A DNA stretch of 64,000 bases from Copromyces sp. CBS 386.78 (taxonomy: Eukaryota; Ascomycota; Sordariomycetes; Sordariales; Sordariaceae). Shown here piece by piece: positions 44,601 through 56,249 of the stretch. A program made the position numbers and the translations under genes. Location of the stretch: positions 248,001 to 312,000 of the forward strand of contig MU839086.1 in the NCBI GenBank assembly GCA_030685235.1. The letters run 5' to 3'. Positions within the stretch are counted from its first letter, which is position 1. Every line of letters begins with the position of its first letter. The notes beneath the pieces were generated by a model. It had not been told where the DNA came from. It did not search any database and worked only from the letters and a program-made list of their open reading frames with translations.

Positions 44601-47600
44601 TGAAACGGCACGTCACATGGTCTTTGGTGTCCTCTCCATCATCATTGCGTCGCTATCCGTCTTGGCCTTCCGGGCATGTCTAGTCTGGTCTTGGTAGCAC
44701 AAAAATTCACCAAATGTGGTTCAAATTCGGTGGGTGTACACTACCCATCTGGACAGGCAGTTTAGTGGGAGGAAACTCGCCACCCCCTGGGGTCAAAATG
44801 CAACTGTAACCACGCAATAGCAGGGGCCTTCTTCGCAAGCAACCACCTAGGACAGAAACTGCAATTGAAAAGGCCTGGACGCGTACCCGGGCTCGACGCC
44901 GTAGCCCGACATAGGGAAGGCGATTGGCTGCACTTCCGGACTTTTCGACCCAATGAGAAGCCGAATGCCGCTCAAGACCGCCGATACGCCCGCGACAACC
45001 GGCATCGCCAATTCGGCATGTTTTATCACTACTTAGCTGGACAAGCATCGCCACATTTCTTTCTGGGCTCTCCCGGGTTCGCAATGTTTGCGCAAACGGA
45101 CGGACCGCTGCAAGAACCAATTTCGTGGCCACAGACTCGTTGGCTGATTAATTGCTTGACAGGCTCCAGCGGTTCCGAAATGTTGGGACCGGTCACAGGT
45201 CCGATAGACTGCCTGTGACCCAGTGCACTACCTACTACAAGCCGAGGCGCCGGAGTTATCTATCGTGGGTCTTGGCAGGCGAGATCCAAGCACACCATTC
45301 AGCTACGCACGAGCAGTCGCCGCAACAAAAACAATCGGGGAATCCCATGGCTTCAAAGTTCAAACGGCCCTTCAGCTTCGCGATTTCTTCGAACCTGAAA
45401 CAAAAATTTTCTTCCTTTCTTTTTCTTTTCCCGCACCGCACGTGGCCGGGTGGCGTGTTCTTGACGGTTCCAGAACCTCGGGTGCTACCGCTTCCACTCA
45501 TTCGACTTGGTTTTACTCAAACCAATCTATCACTTGATCGTTCCCAAGAAACCTTGCGACCCACAACAGCTTACCAGGACATTGGTCGAAAGCCAGTTGT
45601 ACCCGGCGCTATACCTGTTGAGCAAAACCAAATCGATCGAGTCGAAGCGGTACCACTACACGTGGGATAGCTGGGCAAGGCAGGCAAGCGAGGAAAGAGG
45701 CTACGGTAGCCTGGCTTGGGTTGAGTCTATGACAGTATACCATCTCCTCGGCGAGAAAAGCGGCCATTGATACAAATGACAAGACCGAATGGCTCAATCT
45801 GTTGGCTGCTGCTAGCTATCATGATATTGTCATTACATCTAGTGCTTACGCCTACCTCTCTCTCTTGTGCTGGCAGGAAGGGTCGGCTAGAACATGGCTA
45901 TCAGCGTCTTTCGGACTCCAGCCAGCCATGAAACGAAATCCGAAAACTTCCTGATGCGCTGACACGCCCTCTTTCTTATCTGAGATGGCGGCGCGGCGCG
46001 GCTTGTGCCATAACCACCGGAATATCTTTCTGTTGGGTTTCAGACAATGCCCGCAAATGAGATACGCAACGGAGGCTTCAGCGAAGCACAACAAGTCATG
46101 AATGACTGAAAACAAAATGTGACAATCATATCTCGTCTCTCGTGGTGATTACGCAGTAGGTAGGCTCGGCCGCCTGCATCGCCCGTGTGTCGGACGAGAG
46201 GCGGCCGTTAATCCACTGCCCTGATTCATCAATCGAGAAGGGAGCTGCGTCGGTTTGGGAACATCCTTTTACTTTTCATGACAGTCAAGATAGGTTGCAT
46301 TTTGTCCCGCCAGAAAAACGCGTAATCCATCCCCCTACGCCAACTAGCCATCCAGTCGACGGCGATGACTCGTTTCGAACAGCGCCTTCGGCGATCTTTG
46401 CTGAAAAGATAGGTAGTGTCCAGAGACAGTGGTGCGTCACGAAAGTCAAGAGCGGTGTAGGTCCACCAACTACCGAACGGTGAACCAGTCTCCCGGTCTC
46501 TCTTCGTAGTGTAGATACTGGGTAGTAAGTGCGGCATGTCAAACAGTCGACAGGCGGTTTACACCGTCTACTATATGCCAGGGGCCCCGGATGCATTTGA
46601 ACGTGAAACTCGGTGCAACACCTCAATTTTGCCTTCCTAAACCGCCAGCATATACCGTCTTTATCCAATCATTTGTTAACATGCCTTTTTTTTTTTCCTA
46701 TTGTCGATTTCCCGGAAGGTGCGGAACCACGCACAAATGCGGCGAATCTAGGGTCAGGTTGATGCTTGGAACCCTCGAACACTTGGTGAAGAGACAATAG
46801 GAAGGCCGAACAGGCCGACCGCGAATCCGAGGATCCGGGTACTGCAAGAAGGTAAGTGAATGAAGCAATTACACGTGTAGAAAGCAAACATGACTGTAGA
46901 CCGGAAATAGCCACATGGCCTTTTAATTGGGGTCGGGAATTCCCTTGTCGCGTGGCAGTGTCCAGGTTCATGCCATGCCTCCCAACTCGGTATGCCCCCA
47001 ACTCCCCAAGCCAACCAGTCAAGACTCAAAGGCCGCCAACCGGCCGATTGATAGTCAGGGGTCTTACTCAGGATGGGTTGGGCCGCGTTTTGCTTGGCCA
47101 TGTTGTTGTGCTTCACCAAAACCACGTGTGAGAAACGTGGGCGGAGAGTATGGAGGGGATATGATTGGTAGGGTAAGGGGCTTGAATGGTCGAGATTGAA
47201 CTCGAAGTGTTTGCAAAGTTGAGCCTAAAACCTCTGCTTCGACAGATGTCACACTTGCTGTTCTCAAGACCTGGCCGTTACTCTTCACTTTGAAGATTAG
47301 ATGGACGGGAGGATATTGGAATCTCTTTTTCTCAGATTAGTGACTTAAAGCGTTGATACTTGCAGGTTTGTTAGATCTGACTAACTGATCTCCTTAACGT
47401 GTCTTCCAATTTCAAGTCTCCCATCTGGTTAAGGGATGCTCAGAGCTGATGGTGACCTCTAGAACCTGAATCATCGAAGTGATCAATCATCATGCTGTCA
47501 ATATCTGTGACGCAAGCTAGTAGAGATGGGAGTGGTTTTGGTACCCTCGAATCTTGATTACCTTTGAAGGTGTCTCCCTTCAAATCAGTATTTTCTTCAC

Positions 47601-49239
47601 TCTCGATGATCACCAGAAGCCTGATCAGACACTCTGATAGTACCGGATAATTAGACACTTGAAGGAGCCTTCCGAGCGCGACTCACCAAACATTTTACTC
47701 TTTCTAATTGACGAGGATCACAAACGCCGATGGGTCACAACTTCCGCGATTGATAGTTCAAGTATCGAACACAGCCAACCGAAGACAGTACGTTCTTGAG
47801 CACCCCGCCAACATGAATGGCTGCCGGAAGTATACCACCGTACTATCGGTAGGCAATCATCCCAGCCTCCTCAATCTCACCAGTAACGGCATGACAAACA
47901 TGTAGTACCACCACCAACATGCAGGTGATGTGATGTGGTGTACGCACATAAATAATACAACAAGGGGACGAGACGGGTCAATCAATCATCTGTCTAGCGC
48001 AAGATCTCTCCTTTTCCACGTGGCATCCATGATTATTTTTTTATGTCGGCGTACATTGGAACGCCACTCGCCGTGATGAACCAACCCCACTGCCTTTCTC
48101 CCACCTGCTGTACCCACAAGTGCCGTAGAGGGGACTGCTTTCTTATATCTTTCTGTCTTAGAGGCCTTGAATGAAGACGGAAAGAGGCATAAGAGGCTTC
48201 TGTAGCGTTTTTGACCCTTGCCATTGTCCCATAATGCTTCAAACAGAGGCCAGTTTCTCTTTTTGAAGGCCAATGAGAGCTCCAAATCTCCCCTGCTAAA
48301 CCCTTGCCCGAAGAACCAAACTAACAAACAAACCACGGGCAGTATTGAATTGTATGCAGGTCTTCCTCTCAGCCTCTCCCTCAGGTACTCTCGACCGTGA
48401 CGACTTATTGGTTACTACTGGTTAGCATGCGGATGACGCCGCCAGGAGTCAGGGGCATCTGTGAATGCCACATGAACATCATACGACCGGAAAGCAAGCA
48501 TCCGCTAGTTCGCTACCGACACGGCTGCCGCCGCAGGGGCTGGAAACGAGAGTCAACAACTGAAGTGGTAAATGGATCTGTGTAGCCATTCGTTTTGGTG
48601 TAACCTGATCGTTGGTTGACGCTAGGGTGTGTACATACCTTAGTTAGAATGGACCGAAGCCGAACCATGAACAGAAGAGAACAGATTGGAACCTTGTTTG
48701 TGTAAGGTGCCTAAGTAGTCGGGGAAGTCATAGCAGTAGGCTCCACTGTTCATTTGTTCCTTCTTCTTTTTCTTGTCTATTTGGGCAAGTGCGATAGGTA
48801 CCTTAGATATTCACCCGCCCGTCAGTGACCCAGATTTCATATTATGAAGAGGAAGGAGGCACCCAGTCTTTGATCTTGGAGTGCACACATTGGAAGGTAC
48901 TCCTGAACGGGCAGTATCTTGGGTGAAAGGCACAGATCTCGTCTTCTGTCTCTGTCTCTGTCTTTTGTGCCACTCGTTACTCGTGAGACGGCGATGACTA
49001 CCTATAAGGACGGGTATCTGCATAACCGGGATGCGAGTTCGAAATGGACAAGATATGAGCGATCTCCAGTGATTCAGGTGGGAGTGCACGATGTCACTAC
49101 CCCAAATTCTGCGAGGCTTATGGGAGACGCAGGGTGTGTAACGTCTCAGTGTCGGCTTTCGATTGCGGCGAGGATCGAACATTCGGTGAGGATGAAGGTT
49201 GAGACAATCTAGGGGCGGTAGGCATTCTTCGACACGATT

Positions 49240-49255
49240 GGGGGGGGGGGGGGGG
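49240..49255 (+). repeat. G16 homopolymer run
   Basis: Sixteen consecutive G residues in the gene-free region; a potential quadruplex former and a likely length-error site. A shorter G12 run lies at 39641-39652. Confidence 0.7.
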
Positions 49256-51249
49256 AAGACGTGTTGGTGCCTATCAAACAATGTATCAATCAAGATGATG
49301 CTGTTACGTCGACCGTCAAGGGAACCTCCAACAACGGTTTCTACAAAGCCGGTGCACTGGAGGCTCTGTCACTTTCTGTACATATATTGACAAGCGATCG
49401 TGCTTCCAACGTAAGCTTTCCTTGACCTAGATGAACATCACGGTGAGCCACGTCCGACGACCTATTCACGTGTACGGCCGAAATGAATGGAATTTGGAAT
49501 AAGAGATGGTCTGACTTACAGCTACCTGTATTATATTGCTTCAGTAAATGGGTACAATCAATCCAACGTGTTCACTCATTCTTTTCTTCTTGTTTTATTC
49601 ATCCGGCCGGCAGTTTCACCGATGTGAATGTTCTGCCAGAGTGTCAGGAGATGCTTGTTTGCCTGACTCAGATATTCTTCCTCTCTTTCATCACGCTTGT
49701 GTTGACTTCGGTCAAATTCAGTCAATGTTCCATCCGTTCGCTTCGGCCAACACCCAGACACCAGTCTACCTGGTCCGTCAAACAGTCAGCCAACACAACC
49801 TATTGTCGAGTCTGATGTCTCATGTGTCGCGTGGAAAAGTTTTCTGTACGCCGTACGATAGTGTGCCTGCCTTCTTCTGTCCTTCATTCTGTTATGACCT
49901 ATTGGTCAAACTGCGCAGCATCGGTTTCGACGACTTTCATTGACCTGTGTCTTGTCTCACTGGCTCGTGTCATGGCCGAGTCAGGCTAAATACAAATGTG
50001 TATGTGCTCAAGTACATGTGCGAGACACCAACGCGGTACTACATAAATACATGTGGTTTTGGTTCATGGCTTGTTCAACGGGCAGGCAAAGGATAGGATC
50101 AGGTTTCAGAAGGAGTCGTCGGTCTAAATGGGCTATGGTAATGGATTCACGGCGATGGGCGGTTCCATTGAGCTTGGTAGGTACTCAACGTATTCTAAAC
50201 TTTATAGTTGTGTTGAAACCCTGGGAAGATTTCTTCCCGTCACTACGATCGAAGATAATTTTTAATGTTCCACAGCCCATCATGATTTTAGTGAGTGACC
50301 ATGGTAAATCTGCGCTGAAGGTGGCACTGTCACAATACTCTTCCAAAAATTTCGATGTCCAATTTCGTCTTCAGCAGATGAGACGGGAGTTTTGAGCATC
50401 CAGGGGTATATCTCACTTAGTAACATGAACAATGGGGATGGCTTGATCACTTGAGCTTATAGTCATATGTATCATCACCGATATTCTGAGTCTTCATTGA
50501 AGGTGACAGGCATGGAAAGAGACCTTAAGGGCGATTAGTTTGCGAGGTATATAGCAAGTGTGTGAACTGATGGGACGCGAAGTGAAAATGGTAGGTAAAC
50601 AAGAGCGCAATGGTGTGAGCGGCCTAAGAAGCAGGGGAATGAAAAGAATAAAGGGATACTTCACTGTCATCATGGATGACTACATACATGCCATAGCATT
50701 GCAACAGCAAATGTTACCTCAAGTTCTGTCATAAAGAGTAAGGTATCTGATGTGCTTGCCCCGCCCTTTCTGATGGCGTTTGGTTTTGGTTTAGTTGCTC
50801 GTCCAACTATTACTCTGGACCTATAACAGATTAGAGTCCCAAAGCATTAAGAAGAAATAGCCAGAAAGAATTTAGAGGTTTTTTTTTAAAAAAGATAAAA
50901 AAATTGGTGGCTCTTGATCAAATTCTCCTAACTGTAACTGCGCATACGCCTGCCGGGTTCCTTTTCAAACATATCGAAACCCTCTCGGAAACGCCCCTTG
51001 AACGCCTAAATGATGACCTAGCAATCTCATAAAACAAACGACAGGAAGACCATATACAACGCGGCGCACACGCTTTATCCATGAAATTGGAGAGGCAGGC
51101 GAAGAATATCGGGAGGGAAAGAGGCGCCATGCGGAGGGCAACATATCCGTAGAGGGCCGGCCCAAGTTGCAAAATACCTCCTCCTCTCCTTTCCTCTCCT
51201 TTCCTCTCTTCTCCTCCACGCCCCGAAGGAATATTACGACTGCCTGTAT

Positions 51250-52564
51250 TCAAATAGATGTCGGGGCAGCATCCTTGCGCCAGCCCTTAGAACGCATGTT
51301 CGCCTCAATAGCCTTCCAGATACTCTCCACCACCTCCCTGTCGCGCCACCGGTTTTCTGCGCCCGCCGCCCCCGCATCGCGCACCTTGTCAACGGAGGTA
51401 GCCAAGAGCCGATGACCGAACGACCGCACACTTTCGGGCGGTTGCTCACCTCGCCAGCCGACGTAGATACCCAAAACATGGCGGAAGAGGTCTGTTGGTT
51501 GGCTCCAGCGGTAGTTCTTGAATTGCCACGACTGACCGGTTGTGAAGACGGCCACCACGCGGTTCCAGTATTCGGGCTTGAACTGCTCCGGGCCTTCGAC
51601 GAGGATGAAGCGCATGGGGCGGTTGGGATCGATGTCTTTCATCATGCGCGACAGGTGCAGCACCGAGGTGGAGGCGTTGTGATCTGGCAACGTGTATTTG
51701 CCGTTCTCGAGGAAGTCTCGGATGTTGGACATGCGGAGAAGCGAAGAGGCGGAGGGCGAAAGGAGGATGATGGGGTCGGGTCGTCGTGCGGGCTTCTGGT
51801 TGATGGCAAGCGCGGGGTTGTTCGTGATTGCTGTAGGGCCGGGCTTCTTAGACATGAAGGCTTGTGCGAGCTTGCGAACGTGCGAGAAGTCCTGTTGGTT
51901 GAAACGTCCGAGTTAGTTGCACTGCGACTGCGAACCATAGGCCCCTCCTCGATCATCGAGAGGTCCCTGTACTCACCGTGGGCTTGATTCCCCTGAGCAC
52001 ACTGTTGCGATCCCCCATGCGCCGTTCTCCGTTGTAAATCTGGGCGAGCCTAGGGTCTAGTGTCCCACGACCAGATCTCGCAGAAACAGCAGGGGCGGCT
52101 TTGGAGGTGGCTGTCGTGCTAGCAGCACCGGTCGCCGAAGTTCTACCTGTTTCGCCTCCCAGCGGCTTGATATATTCGCTCTCTTCACTTCCACCTTCCA
52201 ACCAGGCGATGAGCTCAAGACGCTCAACGAAGGCAAACTTGTGGACAGCGCCAGCACCGCCCAATTCGTCGTTAAGCTTAGTTGCGGAAGCGTTGTACTC
52301 GGGGATGGCGACTTCATGGTTCAGCCAGGCGAAGTAGATACTGCGCAGGTCGACAGGACTGCTGTTGGAAACAAAGCGCGTCGGCGCATCGATGGGAATG
52401 GCGACCCGGGTTGGGTGGGTGAACACAAGGTGAGTGGCCTGGGAGAGCGGCACTTCGGCGCTGCTATCGGAAGATGCGTCGGCGGACGTCGTAGGGATTA
52501 TTTGACTGTTGGATGCGATTGACCCCCTCAGGAGCAATAGAGGATCGTGGTCGACTGACGCCAT
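51250..52564 (-). CDS. cdc73: Cdc73/parafibromin, Paf1 complex subunit
   Basis: Nuclear component of the Paf1 complex that travels with RNA polymerase II, supporting elongation, H2B ubiquitination and H3K4/K36 methylation. Exons 51977-52564 and 51250-51891 give 409 aa; the 85 bp intron (GTGAGT donor) separates GIKPT from DFSHVRKLA. The start is the ATG at 52564, with no earlier in-frame ATG. The N-terminal half has the family pattern LPLSQATHLVFTHP-like, RSIYFAWLNHEVAIPEYNA and FVERLELIAWLEGGSEESEYIKPL. The C-terminal Ras-like domain runs from about residue 215: RPDPIILLSPSASSLLRMSNIRDFLENGKY, RFILVEGPEQFKPEYWNRVVAVFTTGQSWQFKNYRW and PTDLFRHVLGIYVGW. Length is close to the yeast protein. All hallmark segments are intact. 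Confidence 0.95.
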
Positions 52565-53197
52565 CTTGGTCTTCGCGCTGGAACGCCTAGCTGCCAACTA
52601 TGTAATTGTAGGCCGTGCGGGTGGGTTGGTTGATGATGTCCAGGTAGGGATGACGCGCTTGACAAGATTCGCTAAGGGATGTAGTGGGCGTTCACTTGGG
52701 GGCTGAAGTTGAGTGCCACAAAGAAGCGATGTAAAGGGTGCAGCTTGGTCAAAGAAAGGTCGAGGATGCCCAAAATAGTTTGACAATGGCAAGGTCCGGG
52801 ACGAGTGAAGGTGATGGATTCAACCTGAACTGACTGGACACGGCGCGCCCCACTTTTACCTATCTTATCGGCGCTACCTGGGCCAAGCATGGGAAGTGAA
52901 GGGTACATGTATAACCCTATCCCTCCCCTTGTTGACGAGCTGAATAGGGGTATAATTGGAGCAACAAGTGATACGGGTTGGACGGGTTCCAATTGCCTGT
53001 CTTCCTAGGTCTTTTTCGCAACCTTATTCGTACCTAGTGAATGACTTTCACGAAAAGGTAACGGTTTACTAGATAACAATCTGATGCCTCATACCACGCG
53101 CGGCCATTTGCGGATATGCCTCGGTCTCTCTCTGTGCTCTCCCTGCTTTCACTTCCTCTTCGCAAACATGCCGGATCTCGTTAGATGTTTCCATCAA
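52565..53197. other. Intergenic, cdc73 promoter
   Basis: About 630 bp between tandem minus-strand genes; no supportable gene and no obvious element. Confidence 0.4.
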
Positions 53198-55450
53198 CTA
53201 CCCTCTCGCAGCTTGAGACCTAGCATTCAATTCAGGGCTGTTCTTCGCGGTATTGCTATTGGGACTGTTCGACTCGCTCATTGTATCTCGGCTGTCATAA
53301 GCATCATCGGACATACTGGTGCTTTTTCTCCGACCATGATACTGGTGAATCACAGTTAGCATTTCTTTCGCGGCTCAAACAGACTCAGCAGATCGGGCTC
53401 CGATGAGATCATTCTTCCAGATCCAAAGCAGTTAGCCTCATGGACAAATCAGTCACTCACCACACAGACGCCCTTCCCTTTGGACTTGAGGTGTTTCGGG
53501 TTAGCCGGACACATCGGGCTGTTTGGTAAATGTTCAGGGATGTCAAACATGAACTGTCCCTTTTTGCGTAGGCGCCCGCCTTCTCCATCACCACGGCTTC
53601 TTCCATTGGCCATGCGTTCGACCCGTTCTGCCCGTCTGGCTTCGGCCGATTTGGCTGGAGCGTCCCACCATTCTCTTCTCTTTTTATCGGCGGTCCCGGG
53701 TGTGGTTGGTAGTGAGGGCGCGTCAGGTGTTGGTGGTAACGAGGATAACCCAGGCGTTGGTGGTAACCCAGATAGGCCGGGCGTTGGTGGTAATGAAAAA
53801 TCACCTCTACGAGGGCCGTTTCGATATCTCGTCTGTTCCTCTTCAATTGCTTCAGCCGGATGTCGCAAAGGCGTGGGTGGCAATGACCTGTGCATCGTCG
53901 TGGTTGTGAAGTTGGTTTCCTTGCTTGAAGCAGACGACCCGGTATCGGGTGCATCGATCGGTATCGAGACATTGAAGAAATATCCGCGTGGTCGTCCATC
54001 AGCGGTGTCTTCTTTGAGCGGAGGGGTGTGAATTCTGGTGGCCTCCTGTGGTCTCATCGTCAGCACATATATGAGTCTGTGAGGTGCGCAGCCAATGGCT
54101 ATCTAGCAAGCAAAGCATTCCATCCCTCATATGTAATGACAGCGCATTCCTATCGGTCTTTCGTTTACTTACTCCTCCTGGATATTGGCTGGCAGTCCTT
54201 ATAGGTGGTATAACTTGATACGAGTCACTTGTCAGCCATAACAGCGAACAGTATTATGCCAGTGATCATACCTGAGAACGCGGTCCTTAGCCCCGATACA
54301 GATGAGTTGCTGCTTGCGGGGGTTACTGATTCTAACCACCGCTGCTGTGCCGGCGCTTGTAGAGTGAAAGGATCTTCTTTCAGACCATGCGCGCCTCGGA
54401 AATCTGATATAACTCAGTCTAGAAGCCCTTCGACTTTCTTCCTTTTCCGGAATCTGTTTCCTCTCCTGTTCATCGCTGTTCGCCCTGGCGAGCAGGATAG
54501 AGCTATCCTTTGACGAATCTGTCACAGGGTCGGACCGCCGTTGACTTGCTGGTCCCGATGCAGAGTATTTCTTCGCTTTCTATCGTGTTCGATTGGCGTC
54601 AGTATATATCTGTTTGTATAATGAACACTTTGCAGCTTACATCCTTTGTTTTCTGCAAGACAGACATTGCGCTGTTGCCTGTCTTGGAGAGAAACCCAGG
54701 AAAACCGCGGGACTCAGTAGGAACATCTGGACTGGCTTCGGCTAAGGATAGATCTAATGGCCTAGGGGTCTGAAGGCTATGTTTTGGTGCGAGCCACTCG
54801 CTTTCCACTAGGCTGGTGCTGGTCATTAGCTGCACACCTGGACTTTGTAAAGCAAGGATATGAGCCTCCTCGGTACGAAAGGGGCTTTGTGGAGAACTAG
54901 GCGTGTTGGTTGACACTGGTGGTTGCTGCTGTGGTGGGTTCGAGTTCGTCTTTGGTGAAACTGTAGGGGCGTCATTGTCAAGGCTTCCGCTCCCAGTCTT
55001 CCTAGACCGTCTTCTCCATTTCCAAACTTTGATTTCAGGGGTTCTGCTACTTGTTGCAGCGAAGTCAATCGGTCGAAACTCCCGCTCAGCCCAGTACCCT
55101 TCGGGATACCAAACCCATTCATACCCTTCCTTGGGTGGCCGAGGGGGGTCAAGGCCGTACACGCCTCGAGGGGAATTGCCTTTGGGGTTTCGAATCAATA
55201 CACCGCTGGTCGATGGCACCCTGCTCAACGACCCATCCAACACTGTGCTACCGAGGCTTGGTAAAGAGCTTCTTCTCCGTTTCCCGCCTTGATACCTAGG
55301 CGACGAGGAGGAGGAGCTCATTGTACGTGAATTGAATCGATCGGATATTGTGGTTATTCGATCGCTAGATTCTGACGGCTGGAAAATGCTTCGTCGTGGT
55401 GCTAGGTTATTGTTTTCGTTTTTTATCTGCGTAACGGGAGAAGATGTCAT
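53198..55450 (-). CDS. Conserved-looking uncharacterised protein, about 623 aa, 5 exons
   Basis: Phase-consistent exons are 54641-55450, 54272-54579, 54173-54197 (25 nt), 53461-54045 and 53198-53341. The protein starts MTSSPVTQIKN. It has a compact aromatic motif, PPKEGYEWVWYPEGYWAERE (residues about 105-124), then a basic WKWRRRSRK. Ser/Thr/Pro-rich regions follow, including tandem SLPPTPGLS-type repeats (four copies, each with a TP site). The C-terminal part is FMFDIPEHLPNSPMCPANP, KGKGVCVYHGRRK and a Ser/Asn-rich tail. The GYEWVWYPEGYWAERE and CPANPKH...VCVYHGR blocks look like conserved anchors in an otherwise disordered protein; I believe similar blocks occur in other Pezizomycotina hypothetical proteins but cannot name a family. 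The microexon boundary is uncertain (an in-phase alternative acceptor lies 9 nt downstream). Possible regulatory or scaffold role, not assigned. Confidence 0.75.
54173..54197 (-). other. 25-nt microexon in the uncharacterised gene
   Basis: Flanked by acceptor CTATAAG and donor GTAAGT, it encodes TASQYPGG in the only phase that links the neighbouring exons. An in-phase CAG acceptor 9 nt further in would shorten it to 16 nt. Confidence 0.55.
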
Positions 55451-56249
55451 GTCAAGGTCGAGGTGGTGTCGGGTCGATTAGGCGAAGCGCCAGGGCGCAG
55501 CGGCGAAAATCATGCTATGGTGGAACAATGCGGAAAAGAGGTTGGGGGTTCAGGGTGAAGAAACAATTTTAGAATAAACAGGGATACGGGAGAGGACGAG
55601 CACGTGGAATGCTCGGGTTGACTGGATGTAAAGAAGGGAAGAGTAGAGGCTGGTGTGGAAAAAGTGATACAGGATGATTCCGTCAGATACATGAGATATC
55701 GAAGTAGGATAACTGCATAACTTCGGCTTTCTCTTCACTGTTCTTTCAATCCGGCAGTGCGGCAGAGGGTCGTGACTGCCTTGGGATCGAAAAACTAGGG
55801 GGAGCCACCCAAACAAGCTGAGTGCGCGCAAAAGACAAGAAGATGAAGGCAGCTTTCTTCAAGTAGCAGAAAATACTTATTTCAAGGCACATCTGTAATG
55901 GCTGCTGCTAAAACGGGTATCTTGATTTTATAACTCTGCGCTCTAAAGTATATCATAGGTCGTCAACATCTACTTTTGCTGGTCGGTCAGCATTACTCTG
56001 ATCCAAAGGGTACATAATGACTGACATGTCGTAACCACTTCTTATTCAAGCGGCGTAATGTGTAGCCACTGTCTAGCGTGACCTAGCACATCAAAGGGGC
56101 CCATATCAAAGGACTGCCCAACCCACCAAGGCCACTGAACAATACAACTCCCGTCTCCATGCGCGTACTAGGCATGGAAGTAACCACGTGTCCTCGTTGC
56201 CTGCCAAGGGTTCATCGTCTATAAGTCATCACCGGATCACCGATATTGT
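55451..56249. other. Intergenic, promoter of the uncharacterised gene / enp1 3' side
   Basis: About 800 bp, no supportable gene. AT-rich near 55850-55960. Confidence 0.4.

Larger units (their letters stand above)
38753..51249. other. 12.5-kb region with no supportable gene
   Basis: Between the flbA start and the cdc73 3' end, about ten frames of 110-200 codons exist, but none has a recognisable motif, protein-like composition or convincing spliced extensions. Base composition looks ordinary, not the AT-rich pattern of heavily RIP-mutated transposons, and I see no transposase or reverse-transcriptase peptide. Items seen: AGGTACCT at 39699, 43031 and 48796; G12 near 39641-39652 and G16 at 49240-49255; inverted repeats at 40324-40340 and 41607-41670; a C/T-rich direct repeat at 51178-51217. 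flbA and cdc73 are both on the minus strand, so this is upstream DNA of flbA. Confidence 0.5.

Noticed and set aside
45152..45670. 172-codon plus-strand frame
   Set aside because: No domain, no promoter-like context, and competing frames of equal length overlap it; likely chance.
48811..49293. 160-codon minus-strand frame
   Set aside because: Runs through the G16 homopolymer (giving a poly-Pro segment) and lacks any family resemblance.
49940..50395. 151-codon plus-strand frame
   Set aside because: Looks slightly protein-like near its end, but there are no homologous motifs or introns linking it to flanking frames.
38753..51249. Heavily RIP-mutated transposon explanation for the gene desert
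   Set aside because: By eye the base composition is ordinary and there are no transposon peptides or long terminal repeats; a calculated RIP index would be decisive.
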